NCBI GenBank assembly: GCA_963855995.1
Contig: OY979717.1
Span: 62,650,243 to 62,714,242 of the forward strand
DNA: 64,000 bases
Direction: 5' to 3'
Source: Muricea muricata
Taxonomy: Eukaryota > Cnidaria > Anthozoa > Malacalcyonacea > Plexauridae
The position numbers and the translations under genes were made by a program. This document shows positions 13,201 through 24,599 of this stretch, piece by piece. The notes under the pieces are model-generated. The model saw only the letters and a list, made by a program, of their open reading frames with translations. It was not told the origin of the DNA and made no database searches. Each line of letters opens with the position of its first letter. Positions within the stretch are counted from its first letter, which is position 1.

Positions 13201-16200
13201 AAACACAACAGAAACACTATCTGTTGCGCCATTTGAAACTTTATCGAACCCGCCCACATCTTCGCAATGAAATCAGTTCGTTCTTTCCAATGAATGGAAA
13301 CAGAAGATTTGTATTATCCTATAGCATTCACACTCGCGCATTCTTATTAGATTACAACATGCAAAAATGTAAATCAGACCTCTGATCTTTCCAAAACAAA
13401 ATTGCTACTTGCACTAGCATTTGATATTTGTTAGTAGAAATCAAATTTATGTAAATATAATTACCTGTAAATACCTTAGTTGTTTAATTCCGTAGTAATG
13501 AACTTACACATGTAAGTATCTTGTGTAAGTATCTTATACTTATAAGTAATAACATGACTAGAGGGAAATTAGCGATTAAATTTCCCTTCGCCTCGGCAAG
13601 ATTTGTGCGAGTCCGAGTCCGAGGATTTTCACAAATCTTCCCAAGGCGAAGGGAAATTTAATCGCTGATTTCCCGACTAGTCACGTTATTAGTTTGTAAT
13701 ATTATGATCGCCGAGGAAAACTCAAAAAAGTTTGCTGCAGAGATAAGTTTTAGCTGTTTGATTTTGTATTTTTCAATGAAGTTGTTTATGAGTTTGACTC
13801 TTGATTGAAATAAGTGTACCTTTGGGACATGCGTTGTTGTTGTGAGACATATGTAAAAATCCCTGCATTGACTTTAAACTTAGTTTTCGAATATGGCTGC
13901 AACTGGAAGGTTCTATATTGTTTGAGTGTTTTAGGTTTTCCGTTGGCATTAAATATGGCGGGAAATTTAATAAAAGACAAAGGATTTCTTTGTTTGCTAA
14001 TCATCCCGTGCTGGCCGTGCATTTTTGATCAGGAAAGATTAGTAGACGAAGAAATCTTACTAAATTTCCCGAGGAAATTTAGTAGACAAAGCGAAATATT
14101 CCCTGCTGCATGCGTAATGAGGAAAATACGGGATTTAAATTCCCTATGAGAACAATAGAAAACGAGGCGATCATGATATTACTATACACGTCCCTCGAGG
14201 ATATCATCGCAAGTTGACCACGTCAACGTGTTTAAATAAAGTTTTCTATCTATCCACCTATCTAAACAACTGCGCTGATTGGTTTAGAACGAAATCCACA
14301 TTTGTTGTTCCAAGTAGTACAAGTACTTTTCCAACCTCGTCCCCAGGGTCATCTTTTTGGGCGCGGTGAGGAAATAGATGACCCTGGTAAAGGCTGTCCT
14401 AATCTCCTTGTTCATTGGTTAACACATTCGACCAGTCAGGGTTTGTGACAATAAATGTGATCGGTTTAACGAAATGACAGCATAATATTACTTCCTGTTT
14501 TCTGCACTGTTTTCTGTTGGGGTATTTATATACAACTTGTGGTTGGTTTGAGTTGTTTTAATGTTGAGCATCACACCTTAAAAACATTCTTTTAAATATT
14601 TTTTTATATGAGCGTAAATTTCTGTATACATTGTGAAAATTTGCACGCTAATGCTGTGTGCCAGTGGTAACTTGAGTCAGCGCCACATTATTCACTGACG
14701 GCGCATGCTCGAAAATCTCCAAGAATCTTGGAGATTTTTACAGCCTTTACCAGGGTCATCTAATTCCTCACCGCGCCGACAAAGATGACCCTGGGGACGA
14801 GGTTGGTACTTTTCATTCAATCAATACAACACTGTCGTGATATTTGCACAACTTACTTGTGGATAGGCAGGGTAATAGTTTGCAGCTTGGTATGCATAGT
14901 TCATAGGCCACGCTTGTTGATATCTTGGATAATGATTTGGCTGACCTTGATAACGTCCACGTGGAATATAATTATTATTTCGAGGCTAAAATAAAACAAC
15001 AAAACAAACAAGACAGTTGTAAAACCAGTAACTGTCTTTTGGTTGACGTTTTGCACAGTAACCATAATACAATTTGTTTTAGTTTGTGCAATCATCACAT
15101 ATATTTTAGAGCGTTAACTATGGGTAGTATTATTTTTGTTTATGAAGTTTGAATAAATGTATACTTATTCTTGACTTGCACGTCCGCCATGTTGGTGGTG
15201 AAGCACTTAGAATATTTTATAAGTCCTATTGTGGGCACCAGCCGTAGTGGACGAGAAGCATCATATGGTGTGTCCCGAGAGATTGGCTGCAAGTCAAGAA
15301 TTACTGTATGTGTTCTTTCACAAAAAAATAGTGTGTGACTATGCCAACAACTAGAAAGTATTTGCTGAACCATGCAGAACCAGGTGAAATATCATGAACA
15401 AAATGACGCTACCCGTACCCGTACCTGTACCCGTGCACAGGAACCAGGGTATCTTAACCTTTTTGAGGTGATGCTTTCGTTTACTAAGCACATATTCTTG
15501 TTACTAACACCGATGAAGTTCCAGAAACATTACTCTGATAAATACATGTAATGACTCGACAACCCACAATTGTAGTAATGGAAACTAGATTTATAATAGT
15601 ATGGCTATAGTTCTAGTTCCGCTTGTCATCCACAAATGTTTTTGCTGTACAGATTGAACTTAATACTTGCACAGATTGAACTACAATTCTTGCCCACGTT
15701 TAACCAGGGATCGAGAGCTAACAAAACACTTATGTCATTCTCATAGTTTGAACAAAGTTTTGAACTTTACAGTTGTGTTGAAAATTTTGGTAAAAGCGAC
15801 TGACATACAATAATATCGGATTTAACTTGACTTCACAAGACTAAACAACGCTAGTGTTTGCTCAATATTATTGATTTATTGTTGACGTCTGCATTATTTT
15901 GATATCAAAGAAACAAAATATGGGAAACATAAAATATGGGAAGGATATACAGATTTTATATAAAATACCTTGTTTGTATTTACGAAATTCGCTTTCTGCT
16001 TCTTGTGAGACGGAGACTGGCGATGTTTCTACAACAAAAACAATATAACATTAATATAACTATTCCATATTATACGCTACTCCACATCTTATTACTGTGT
16101 ACAGCACACAGTCGAGTAATTCAGGAAGAAATTTGTCGATTCACTGGTGTTCCTCAATAATAGTGCGGGTCCAGTTTTTTTTCATGACACTCTCCAAATA

Positions 16201-19200
16201 CAAATACAAAAACACAATAAAGAATATTGTCATATCCGTAAAAGCTTGACGATGTATGTACAGATATATGTAATATACAGGATGGATATGTCCAGAAAGT
16301 GAATTGTGCGCGAGTTTGCTTTATATTTGTAACCATCGGTCCCTGGCTTCTCAAGACTGGAAATATCGCCGTTAAAATCACCAGTGTGAACACGAAAGCT
16401 TACACCAAGCTCAATATTGGTGAAGAACTATATTGATTGGATCTCGGCAATAAAATAACAACTTGCATACCTAGTACTCGAGAGTAGGTCAACATGGATT
16501 GGTATTTAGAGTAAATACAATGAGTCAAGGTCAACTTTCAAGGTCGAAGTTGACGCTCAGCAAGGTCGTGCATATATGCCTTAAGCCCAATCCATCCCGC
16601 ACGATTGCTCACATACGATTGTCATTCTGGTGTATGGAAATTTCATGTTATTTTTGTGGGGAGCCGCCCGCGCGCGGTCAGCGGCTAACCACTATGTTAC
16701 TATACTGGATGTCTTGGATGTCCGTATGTCTGATAGACGGCACATGCGCCGCTAATATGACGTATAATTTGCATTGCGGTCATGCAGTTATCAATGGCCG
16801 ATACTTTATGTCCCGACTGGCCTTAATAAAATAGATTATCAAGGGTGAGTATTACTTTGCAAAGCCGTATCTCCGGTTTAATATAAGCTATTTACACAAC
16901 AAAAACACCATTTTAACCGATGTTACAATATCTATCAATCCAGCCTATTATTTATAAGTTTACTAAACATGAAATGTGATTTTTTCCATGGCATCCTTCA
17001 TTGTATCTTCCTCAAAATACCACTGAATGAGTCGCTGTCGTTTCCCCGAGATATTTGCCACTTTTGAGCGAAAAATATTAAATATTGAAGACGCTACAGC
17101 GACTTCCAGCCTATACGTGAAGATAGTACAAATACAAATGTCGCATTTGTCTGATTTGATTTGAGTCAATTTTAGCCCGCAAGTATCGCATTTCACCTGT
17201 CAAAACATGCAAAGAAAGTACCCTACGGTACCCTAAGACTCGGAAACCGTAGTTTTCCGCGTGTCAAAAGCAACAGGCATTTCTAAAATAGCATGCTACC
17301 TGGATGCTCTGCACGTGCGCGTGAAAAACACGATATTTTCCGACAATTCCCGAGTTTGTGTAAACAGTTGAAAATAGACTTCTAGTTGGTCAAAATAAAT
17401 GGACTTTTCAGCAAAATAATCGTCAATATTTCATCTACATTTCGTTCTGATATTCCGACAATGAATTCTTTGGAGTTTTCAATATATTTGAAGATGAAAT
17501 TTGAATATATACTGAATAAAGTTCGGAGATAAAAACGTTCGTGAAGGTCATATTCGCCCGTATGCTATTTTGACAACGAATACAGATATCATTGGAAAGT
17601 CTGAGAAGTAAGGAATTTAATGGTTTCTAAATCATTTTAAAACTTTAGATATGTGTAGAGGAAAGTTTATTCAATCGTAGCAAGCTTTAGAATATCTTTT
17701 GCAATCTGGAACGCATTAATGTCATATTTTGTTTTTTCGCTGTGTTTCATTGGGAAAACATTATAAATGTAGTCAACAACTTCGTTCGTCATTATTTTCA
17801 ACAATTTCGTCACAATTTCAGCCGGGTGCTTTTGATCGTGTTTGCCCACAGGTATCGCCCATTCAAAACGCCGCACAACCTTTTAAATAAACATCGTTTT
17901 TCTATGAGAAAAAAATTCTGATTTTTAATAAATGTCTTTCCAAAGCTGTATAAAAAATTGGGCAGGCATAAATTCCTAAACGATCGCGCGACGCCTTTTA
18001 ACATTAGGCTTATTGCACAAAATTAAACAATTTTTCGATCAGACAATTCTTAATAACTAATAAAGCATATTTTCCACTTAGCAACTTTGTTCGCGCGAAT
18101 AGAGAGAAGTAGGAACGGTTCATTGTTCGCGGTGATTCTTTTTCGCTAAACAGTTAATTTTAACCAGTTCTTGTTTTCGCTTCGCGTCGCGCAAACAATG
18201 TCGTCAAGTGGAAAACAGGCTTTATAAGGCATAAGAAAGGCATTGCCCCGATTTTTATTTCTGAGTTCGCCGATCTTTTTGCGGCTGCCCGCACGTACGC
18301 AACGCGTACCTATTTTTTTAATTTATAAGAATTGCGGTGTAGAGCCGCGTCTCTTATTACACGTCATTTCAATGACGAACATTGAAATGTGATATCACAA
18401 TATGTGTTGTTTACTCGATTCACACACCAGAGTAAGAAATGCATTGTTCCGAACACAACCGCAATTCGTTATTGTTAAATTAAAGTATAATCTATGTGTC
18501 GCTCTAAAGAGAAAGAAAGTGTCCATACACATATAGTAACTGCATGACGCTCCTAAGATTCAACCCACATAATAAATGCGATAATAAAGAAAAGCTAAGG
18601 AAACATGATATCATTAGTGATATATTGTAAACAGATAGTGAAGACATTACAAATTTATATATAGATGACACGCGAGTGACGTGATTCTATGCAATGTTCG
18701 TATAATTTTGTGGAAACACCTCGTTATTATCGCAAAGCTTTCAATCCGCTCAGCCCGGATCTTTATCAGTGCTAGTAATTAGATAATGACGAAGATCCGA
18801 GCTTAAAATTATACTGACATTCATATTCACCTGCAAAAGAAAAAACTTATTAGTTATTACTCCATGTGATATATGTATATCTATGATTGTGAAATACATT
18901 AAAGCTTTGTTGACACTTGTCGTAAGAATCGGGGAGAACTTCGTCTGGCCAATGTGATTGAGTGAATTGGTAACCTTATCTATACTAGGTATTGTCTTCT
19001 CAGCGTGAAATCCTTGCAGAGCATACTACTCCTGACATGACTCAAACACTCTACCAATGGAATGAATCTTGCAACATATTTCCCAAAAAAGGGGACTTAC
19101 ACGATGTCTGCATGGTCTATTTCAACTTTTACAATATACACACTACTAGATATTTTTGTCGACCAAAGTCTTCTTAAAAGGTCACGTCATCTCCACAATA

Positions 19201-22200
19201 CAATAGTTAATACCTTTAATAGCAGAGGGATTACTATTTTGTAAATACTTTTACGAAGCCGGAAACGCTAGAATCAAACATGTCCAGTTAACTGACGTAA
19301 AATAGAGATCAGTGTGAATCTTCATTAGTTTTCACGTTAAACTCGTGACACTCAGAAAGGGAAGATGTCTAACACATACAATTACAACAAGAATTATAAA
19401 AGTTTACTTAAAAAGAACGATTTCTCTAAAGTAACATGCTTGACAAAAACATAGTTTAGGGCAAAAGGATAACAGGAAGCGCCATTGATGACCCACTCAT
19501 TAAAATAAGCACCACATCTTTTGGAACAAAGGCTATAAATTGATTAATCTAAAAGTCTTTGTAATATTAAAAATAATAAAGTATGTTTTAATGATGTTAA
19601 GACGGAAAAAGTATCAATATACATATAAAGTATAACAATCATTAGTGCCGCCTTAGAAGCACACCAGATCCATCTTGGAATAGTTTACCAATCTTGGAAA
19701 CGCTTTTGTCATCGAAATCGTTTGCACATTCACACCCATTGCAAAAATGCTGTACGAAAAGATGAATCGGACTGGTTGGAGATCACATTTGATTTGTAGG
19801 CTTCACTATGAACATTATCAGACACTGTCAGTTTCCATCGACTCCTAACAGTTGCTTAATGTATTACAATTAGTTGGTTCTTCAGGTTATCAACAGTGTG
19901 TATCATTCTCAGTTATGTATACCAACTCACATGATGAAGTATTGTAAATGAACACGGTCCTTTGCTAAATTTGTGGCAGTAAGCCAGTAACAACTTCAAC
20001 ATAATTCTTTATTGATTCAGCTCTTTCATATAACAAGGGAGTTTTTAATCATTCGCGATCGAACCCGGAAAAGTTAAGCTAAAGGGCACACGAGAGTAAC
20101 TGTTAGTAGAGTCAAGTTCGCGTTGTTTTCTACATGATTCATGCTGGATACGCTCATCCCACTCGGAAATTGGAAATATAGTCGCACTTGTCTTATATCT
20201 ACGCGTATACAGGTCATCAGAAAATAGAATTCACACTCAAGATTATCAGCTAGGTGTTTAGGCGTAAGACTAGGTGTCCAGGAAAAGTACTTCAATGTCT
20301 ACAAGTTTACAGCGCAATTTTGTTAGAAAACTTCTAAACATCTGGGCATAGCGTTCAGGTTAGGCTATCTCATCGAAGCTTCATAACTGAATATAAAAAA
20401 CGAAACGTAAATGTATGCATGTATATAAGTATATACTAGAAATTAATTAACATCTTTACAACAATTAGCATACAGATCTAATTTGCACAATTTTTATTAT
20501 ATGTAGTTCACGGCAAAGCATTTTGATATCCTTGCTTCCACAATAACTCGAAGATCACAATGACCATAACGCTTACAAAAAACCTCGAATAGTTCTAAAA
20601 TCAATATTCTGAGTCAGACCGAACGAGAAAAGTGAGATGGCGCTGTACAATATTACAGTATGCAAAGAATTTTGAAGGTATTTGACTTTCACGGTCATAT
20701 TAAATAGTGCACTGATAAACAAAAGAAAGGTCAAGGACAAGGATACATACACGACATCGTATGAACTATACCGTGAGTGTGTCATGGGTTTGGACAAAAT
20801 ACACTTTCTTGTAGCATATAGTTTTACTTGCAGTAGCACAGAAAAAAGAACAAGAAAATAAATCGCAGGGATACATGGCTTTAATTGACCAATTTTCGAG
20901 CCTTAGTCTTATATACAAGCACCACTTTACACGGACAAATATAGAATTTGTTTTTATAAAAGATGTCTTGGTCTTATACTGTTTGTATTTCCATTACGTG
21001 ATTCCCATGGAAGGACATTCTGCGTGCCACAAGGTACGAGAGAGGCAGCTACACCGTGGCTGCATCAATTAAGTTTATACTACATAGCACATACATAAAG
21101 AACATTTCGTTGAGTACTTAAGTAAACCAGGGTATACATTTCACAATTCACACCAAGGCTTGAAATAGCAATATTACTGTAAATATTGTGTATTCATTAT
21201 GTTCATATAGTGATTGCTAGAATTCATCCATTTACATGCATGTAACGGTTGTTGCATGAACAACTTCTAAGAGTTATAGTATATGACGCTGATCAGACTA
21301 GTGCGAAGTATCTATCATATCATATCGTTTCTACCGTTCATGCACAAATTAGTGGACTAACAAATGAGGGGCTTCTGTTAAAGTTCTGACACAATTGACT
21401 CTATATGAAGCATGTATTGTTGCTGTCTGTATTTTGATTTTGAATTGATGATGAGCAGTTTTCGTTGCATATCATTGGAAATGGGAAAAACACGATAAAC
21501 GGTGTAAGTCAAATAGCCAATGGCAATGTAGTTTACTGTCTGTACTTTTTTAATGTAGACTCTGCAAACAGACTTTGCTATAGCTCCGCGGTGATCAACT
21601 GTATGATTACACTGGAAACGTCCCCATGCAAGTGCAAAATATCGATGACAATAGCGTGTCCGAAAGATGTTTATTCACGCTGGTTTCTCTCTTTTTGTTT
21701 TGTCTTATATTGTGCAACTATGAGCGTACTTTTACTGCCTCTGGCTCTGAACAGACTGTGCATATCTAATTCAATACATTTGAACAAGAAAACATTTGAG
21801 GCAGACATAGCAACAACATTGCCAAGCACACTGCACACATGAATATGGATATAAGATGCATGCCCATATAGAAAATCTAAATGCTAGTAAAACAAAATGG
21901 TTCAAAAATTGAAATAAAAAGACTATGAAAACACGGTTATAATTCATTCATATAGTTAAAATAATATTATACCTCGCATATCCTAGTGTTTCAATACAAT
22001 TCTACATTTAATTAACCAATAAGAGCGTATCGGCTGTATCCAAGCAGACGAGATTTTCGAAAGCATGCTAAAAAGTGATGAAAGACTAAGTAACTATTAC
22101 TGCATTGCGATCGTATGTCGTCAGAAAGAAACGTTCGAAACGAATTTGCGACAACTTGTTAAAAATTAATATCATTCCGTGCTCATACTGCGAAGCGAGA

Positions 22201-23153
22201 AAGAATCTTGAATGGTAATGATTTAATGAACGACGGCGATAAAGCTGCGACACTTGTAGAGCAAATCAGCAAAGGGCAATATTTCACCGGCAGGAAGGAC
22301 CTCTTCCGGTAGGAAATTATCAAAACACCACATTGACCTCGATCTTTGTAAAGCCGGGACACTGTAATGTAGGTTTAGCACAGAAAAAATGAAATTCGCC
22401 ACACGCTAGATGCAACGATACGGCAGTTAGCTATTTGCGCTTATTGAATATTCAATATCTATGGAGTCAATCACTTGTCGCGAAATATCGAAAACATTTA
22501 AACCAAACAAATGTTCAGTGGCTAAACATTTTTTGTTAAATGTTCCCTTGTATCGTGGGTGTAGCACAAGCATCGGGAAAAACGATCAAAACTGGGTTAT
22601 AACAAACGTAGAACGGGTGTTAATTATCCATATAGTAGATGCAAGCGATCGCATGACTATAGGAAGACTGAAATGAAACAATGTGCACCGTTTGTGTTTG
22701 AAATATCACGGTAACACGCGATTTTAGTGGGCAAGCAGCCGGATAAATGCGTTTTTCCCAAGAGCAGCTAATATTCGAGGCGAATGCGGCTCTCGTCAAA
22801 CAAACTTTAATATGATATGCTAGGTTAATATCCAGCTCAAACAACACAAGCATACAAAATTTCCATAACAAGAAAACTCATGCCGTCTTTAAAACTGATG
22901 TGGACATGTACATCAATAGTATACACATTACCTTTTTTTCGCTCTCTACGTCTCCTTTTTTCTCGCTCGCTTGTCGGTTCGGGTCGTTTTCAAGACTCTG
23001 CTCTGAGTTACTGTCTCCTGTACTGTGTTCAACAGTGCTCGATAGCCTACTCTCTTGTTCACTGCTGCAATCGCTGAGTTCATCTGACTCGCTTCGGGTC
23101 GTTCCACGGTTCGTATGTGCTAGCTCCTCCGTATGTGATAGATTCTCGTTCAT
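1249..23153 (-). CDS. RBMS: RBMS / alan-shepard family RNA-binding protein, 17 coding exons
   Basis: Single-strand-interacting RNA-binding protein with two RRMs; known family members bind AU-rich RNA or DNA and regulate mRNA fate. Exons, in transcript order on the minus strand: 23153-22932, 14985-14857, 12644-12469, 9052-9000, 8919-8828, 8679-8617, 8495-8401, 7480-7419, 6778-6713, 6612-6570, 3862-3805, 3398-3348, 3217-3149, 2714-2610, 2376-2275, 1903-1737, 1333-1249. Every junction is AG/GT and all phases match, giving 1638 nt (545 residues plus TAA). RRM1 begins KTNLYIRGL (exon 3), passes [11 protein letters not shown] (exon 4) and ends [19 protein letters not shown] (exon 5). The linker [10 protein letters not shown] and RRM2 ([29 protein letters not shown]) follow. 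The family signature [12 protein letters not shown] is in exon 9. The C-terminal half is low-complexity and rich in Q, P, S and H. RRM1 lacks two residues of the usual loop before YGFVDF. The link of exon 1 to exon 2 is the least certain step. Confidence 0.9.
1468..1571. mobile_element. Short MITE, copy A (AGGCTTTGTGACTGG family)
   Basis: About 104 bp beginning CAGGCTTTGTGACTGG and ending AACCAAAGCCTG, inside RBMS intron 16. It matches, in inverted orientation, the copy at 3459-3578; the shared core is AGAAAACCAATTTCTATAG. Its right terminal repeat is degraded compared with copy B. Confidence 0.7.
3459..3578. mobile_element. Short MITE, copy B (AGGCTTTGTGACTGG family)
   Basis: A 120-bp element with terminal inverted repeats CAGGCTTTGTGACTGG and CCAATCACAAGGCCTG, in RBMS intron 11. 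It is inverted relative to copy A at 1468-1571. An 80-codon plus-strand ORF overlapping it (3540-3782) is not supported as a gene. Confidence 0.75.
4760..5070. repeat. Minisatellite of about 30 bp inside the 2.4-kb element
   Basis: About ten units built around GGCTTTTGGCTTGTTGACA followed by AGATGTCGGTTA, with degenerate units (TTTTGACATGTTGACAAG type) extending left to about 4540 and right to about 5200. The units differ by scattered substitutions. The minus-strand ORF with repeated LSTSQKP is only a translation of this array. It is not a CRISPR array: repeat and spacer are not distinguishable. Confidence 0.85.
5593..5720. mobile_element. 128-bp palindromic hAT-like MITE nested in the 2.4-kb element
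   Basis: The element begins CACAGGTCACCCGG and ends CCGGGTGACCTGTG; the arms pair almost throughout. It is flanked by perfect 8-bp direct repeats CTTTAGAC at 5585-5592 and 5721-5728. The second copy of the host repeat carries a single GTCTAAAG (61153-61160) at the same point and lacks the insertion, which demonstrates a clean insertion. An 8-bp duplication and a CA start fit the hAT superfamily. Confidence 0.92.
7532..8054. mobile_element. MITE with TTAA ends (piggyBac-like candidate), RBMS intron 7
   Basis: The ends are TTAA-AGGGAAATGGCA and TGCCATTTCCCT-TTAA, with inverted similarity continuing inwards through CAAAAA, the GAGACTC / GAGTCTC motifs and the CCAAGATGGCGGACA / TGTCCGCCATCTTGG pair. 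It is 523 bp with no coding capacity. TTAA at both ends is the piggyBac target signature, but the terminal bases are not diagnostic, so the assignment is an inference. Confidence 0.75.
10122..10466. mobile_element. MITE with about 35-bp terminal inverted repeats
   Basis: The left arm ATAGATTAAGGATAAATAGA continues with TGTGCAACTCGGGGTA. It pairs with the right arm TATCCCCAGTTGCACATC followed by TATGTATCCTTAATCTAT. A second inner pair is CTCATTTCTGG / CCAGAAATGGG. The element is about 345 bp and non-coding. Confidence 0.75.
12310..12455 (-). repeat. Interspersed repeat containing a tRNA-like A-box motif
   Basis: Matches 10010-10100 in inverted orientation: GCCAAAAACATCGCGGATTT (reverse strand here) against GCCAAAAACATGGCGGATTT. 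The plus strand contains ATAGCTCAGTGGTACAAGCCC, which resembles the D-arm/A-box of a tRNA, so the family may include a tRNA-derived SINE piece. I could not define the element ends. Confidence 0.5.
13557..13682. mobile_element. Palindromic MITE of about 126 bp
   Basis: The arms TGACTAGAGGGAAATTAGCG and CGCTGATTTCCCGACTAGTCA pair. The pairing continues through GATTAAATTTCCCTTCGCC and AAGATTTGTG around a GC-rich loop. Located in RBMS intron 2. Confidence 0.8.
13698..14181. mobile_element. Element with inverted ends TAATATTATGATCGCC
   Basis: The left end TAATATTATGATCGCCGAGG pairs with the right end GAGGCGATCATGATATTA, with one mismatch. The 484-bp interior has repeated GAAATTTAGTAGAC-type motifs and overlapping 78- and 111-codon ORFs on opposite strands that match nothing I recognise. 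Probably a non-autonomous DNA element beside the palindrome at 13557. Confidence 0.6.
14332..14805. mobile_element. MULE-like MITE with 9-bp target duplication
   Basis: Terminal inverted repeats of about 65 bp: CAACCTCGTCCCCAGGGTCA at the left and TGACCCTGGGGACGAGGTTG at the right. The pairing continues through the GCGCGGTGAGGAA and GATGACCCTGGTAAAGGCTG segments. Perfect 9-bp direct repeats GTACTTTTC flank it (14323-14331 and 14806-14814). Long terminal repeats with 9-bp duplication fit the Mutator superfamily. The element ends only about 50 bp from the splice donor of RBMS exon 2. Confidence 0.85.
16963..17196 (-). CDS. Unassigned possible 3' exon with a four-cysteine zinc-ribbon motif
   Basis: An open segment of 77 codons ending in TAG follows a good splice acceptor (pyrimidine-rich tract, then TTTTGACAG, then GTGAAATGC). 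It reads [20 protein letters not shown] near its start, a C-x2-C-x11-C-x2-C pattern, then hydrophobic and charged residues ([17 protein letters not shown]). Zinc ribbons inserted in OB-fold proteins look like this, but I cannot name a family and the upstream exons were not found. It lies on the sense strand inside the 7.9-kb first intron of the RBMS-like gene, so it would be a nested gene or an alternative 3' end. Confidence 0.35.
   Translation of the reverse strand: MKCDTCGLKLTQIKSDKCDICICTIFTYRLEVAVASSIFNIFRSKVANISGKRQRLIQWYFEEDTMKDAMEKITFHV
17667..17876 (-). CDS. Unassigned possible terminal exon
   Basis: An open segment of 69 codons, [20 protein letters not shown] at its start and ending [13 protein letters not shown], with a composition that looks protein-like (mixed hydrophobic and charged residues, no low complexity). 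A weak acceptor (TTTAAAAG/GTTGTG) precedes it. No internal donor is visible before the stop. It is not recognisably related to the zinc-ribbon segment downstream at 16963-17196. It may be a pseudogene fragment. Confidence 0.25.
   Translation of the reverse strand: MRRFEWAIPVGKHDQKHPAEIVTKLLKIMTNEVVDYIYNVFPMKHSEKTKYDINAFQIAKDILKLATIE
18010..22930. other. Remaining part of RBMS intron 1, nothing assignable
   Basis: AT-rich sequence with scattered short ORFs (for example 18992-19177, 20573-20839, 21465-21842), none with splice-site or homology support. A GATCCGGGCTGAGC-like inverted motif near 18755-18805 is the only small structure I noticed. Enhancers or undetected small exons cannot be excluded. 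Confidence 0.4.
22932..23153 (-). CDS. RBMS: First coding exon of the RBMS-like gene: acidic, Ser/Glu-rich N terminus
   Basis: This exon encodes 74 residues starting [11 protein letters not shown], dominated by S, E, D, N and Q, and ends at AAG/GTAATG. An in-frame TAG lies 24 nt upstream of the ATG, so the start is well supported as the first in its frame. It ends in phase 0, matching the phase-0 start of the next recognised exon at 14985. The 7.9-kb intron could hide further exons or alternative starts. The low-complexity N terminus has no diagnostic homology, so membership of this gene rests on strand, phase and splice sites. The plus-strand ORFs over this exon are shadows. Confidence 0.65.
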
Positions 23154-24263
23154 TGTACGCCAGCTACTGACCGCCTAATTTCCGCGGACACTGTACATGT
23201 ATTGATAAGGAAGAAGCGCTCAGTAGACGACGATTACACCATGGTGTACACAACAATCCTGAAAGAAAACAAGATACGTGTATGTGATTGCTTTGCTTAT
23301 ACGAAAAAATACATCAAAGCAGTAATTCTATTACCTACACAAGCGAGTACATTTCAATATATCTACACCCCCACGTTAGGAACTGCCTTAGCGAAGCTAG
23401 CAGTACACAGCCCTTTCTATGCTGAGAGCTTTCGCTAGCAGGCAGCTAATTTCCGATTCAATCGAGATGAGATACGACGACCCCTTGAGTGTAGCGACAA
23501 GAATGTAAGCAATGCAGCCCGTTGCAACAGCGTGTGATTTAATATGTCAAATATTGCTGGCAGACCCCTAGCCCCTGAGATATGCGTTGCGTAAAGATTT
23601 TAAATTTACGAACCTTTGGGCAGCGTTCAAGAGCTCATTCTGACGCCAGGGTGAACGTTTTATTATGCTTTCCCGGGTTTTACCGCAAACACTAAAGATG
23701 CGGCAAGTATAAACACAAATTTTAGCATATGCATGCAAATTTTGTGCAAAAATATACGTCGATACCTTTAAACTACGGTGGAGATTGAGACATAAACAAC
23801 AGCTTTTTAATGCAGCTTTATATCTAAATGATACGCCAGCATAGAATTTCCCGCCGTTCTTGTGGACATACTATAAATAAACAGTTGAATCCGGGTTGGA
23901 TTAACCGACAAGGACACGTGAAATATACGCGCACAATTCATCAGAAATTCAGTGAAGACATGTAATGTATGCAATTATACATTCTCGATATTATGACGAC
24001 GAGAGCGGGTGGCGATTTCACATTTGAAATTAAACATTACTAAAAGAAAGCAAAGGGGGGGGGGGGGGTTATTTAAGGTGACAACATATGATTCTTCTTC
24101 ACTGCAAAGGTTACGGCAAATGCCCCACAATATTTTGTTGCTTGCACTAGCATAAGTATGCACACTGTTTGAAAAATCACACGTATGATTACCTATACAC
24201 TAACTAAATAAGTTTGTAGCAAAGCTGCATTAAAAATAATTTTCAATTGTTGCTAGAAATTAC

Positions 24264-24508
24264 AGGCCGTGTTACACGAAGCAACATTTGCTGCAACTTG
24301 CAACACAACTGTGACCTAGAACAATGTTATCTATGCCAATGGAGAGCAGCCGAAACAAACCACAATGGTTAATGTTTTCAACACATTTTGCCTCTTAAAA
24401 GAAGATTGTACTATATATATTGATATTAATAACATTGACCGATGTCAGAATTGCACTCTATGCCGTGATAAATGCACTGCGAGAAAATTACCTCGTGCAA
24501 CACGGCCT
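24264..24508. mobile_element. MITE with AGGCCGTGTTACACGA ends
   Basis: The left end AGGCCGTGTTACACGA pairs with the right end TCGTGCAACACGGCCT, and the inner GCAACTTGCAAC motif is typical of this kind of short element. It is 245 bp and non-coding, and lies about 1.1 kb upstream of the RBMS-like start codon. Confidence 0.75.
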
Positions 24509-24599
24509 TAACACTCTTTTCCATGCACTTATCGCCGAACCAAACCCACAAGCTCGCCGCCAGCACTTGCATCTAATTAAAATAAACTTTCAAGCATCG

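Noticed and set aside
13814..14149. 111-codon plus ORF
   Set aside because: Contained in a non-autonomous inverted-repeat element; no recognisable motif.
22880..23178. Plus-strand ORFs of 65 and 92 codons
   Set aside because: Antisense shadows of RBMS exon 1, whose minus frame has a good start and donor.
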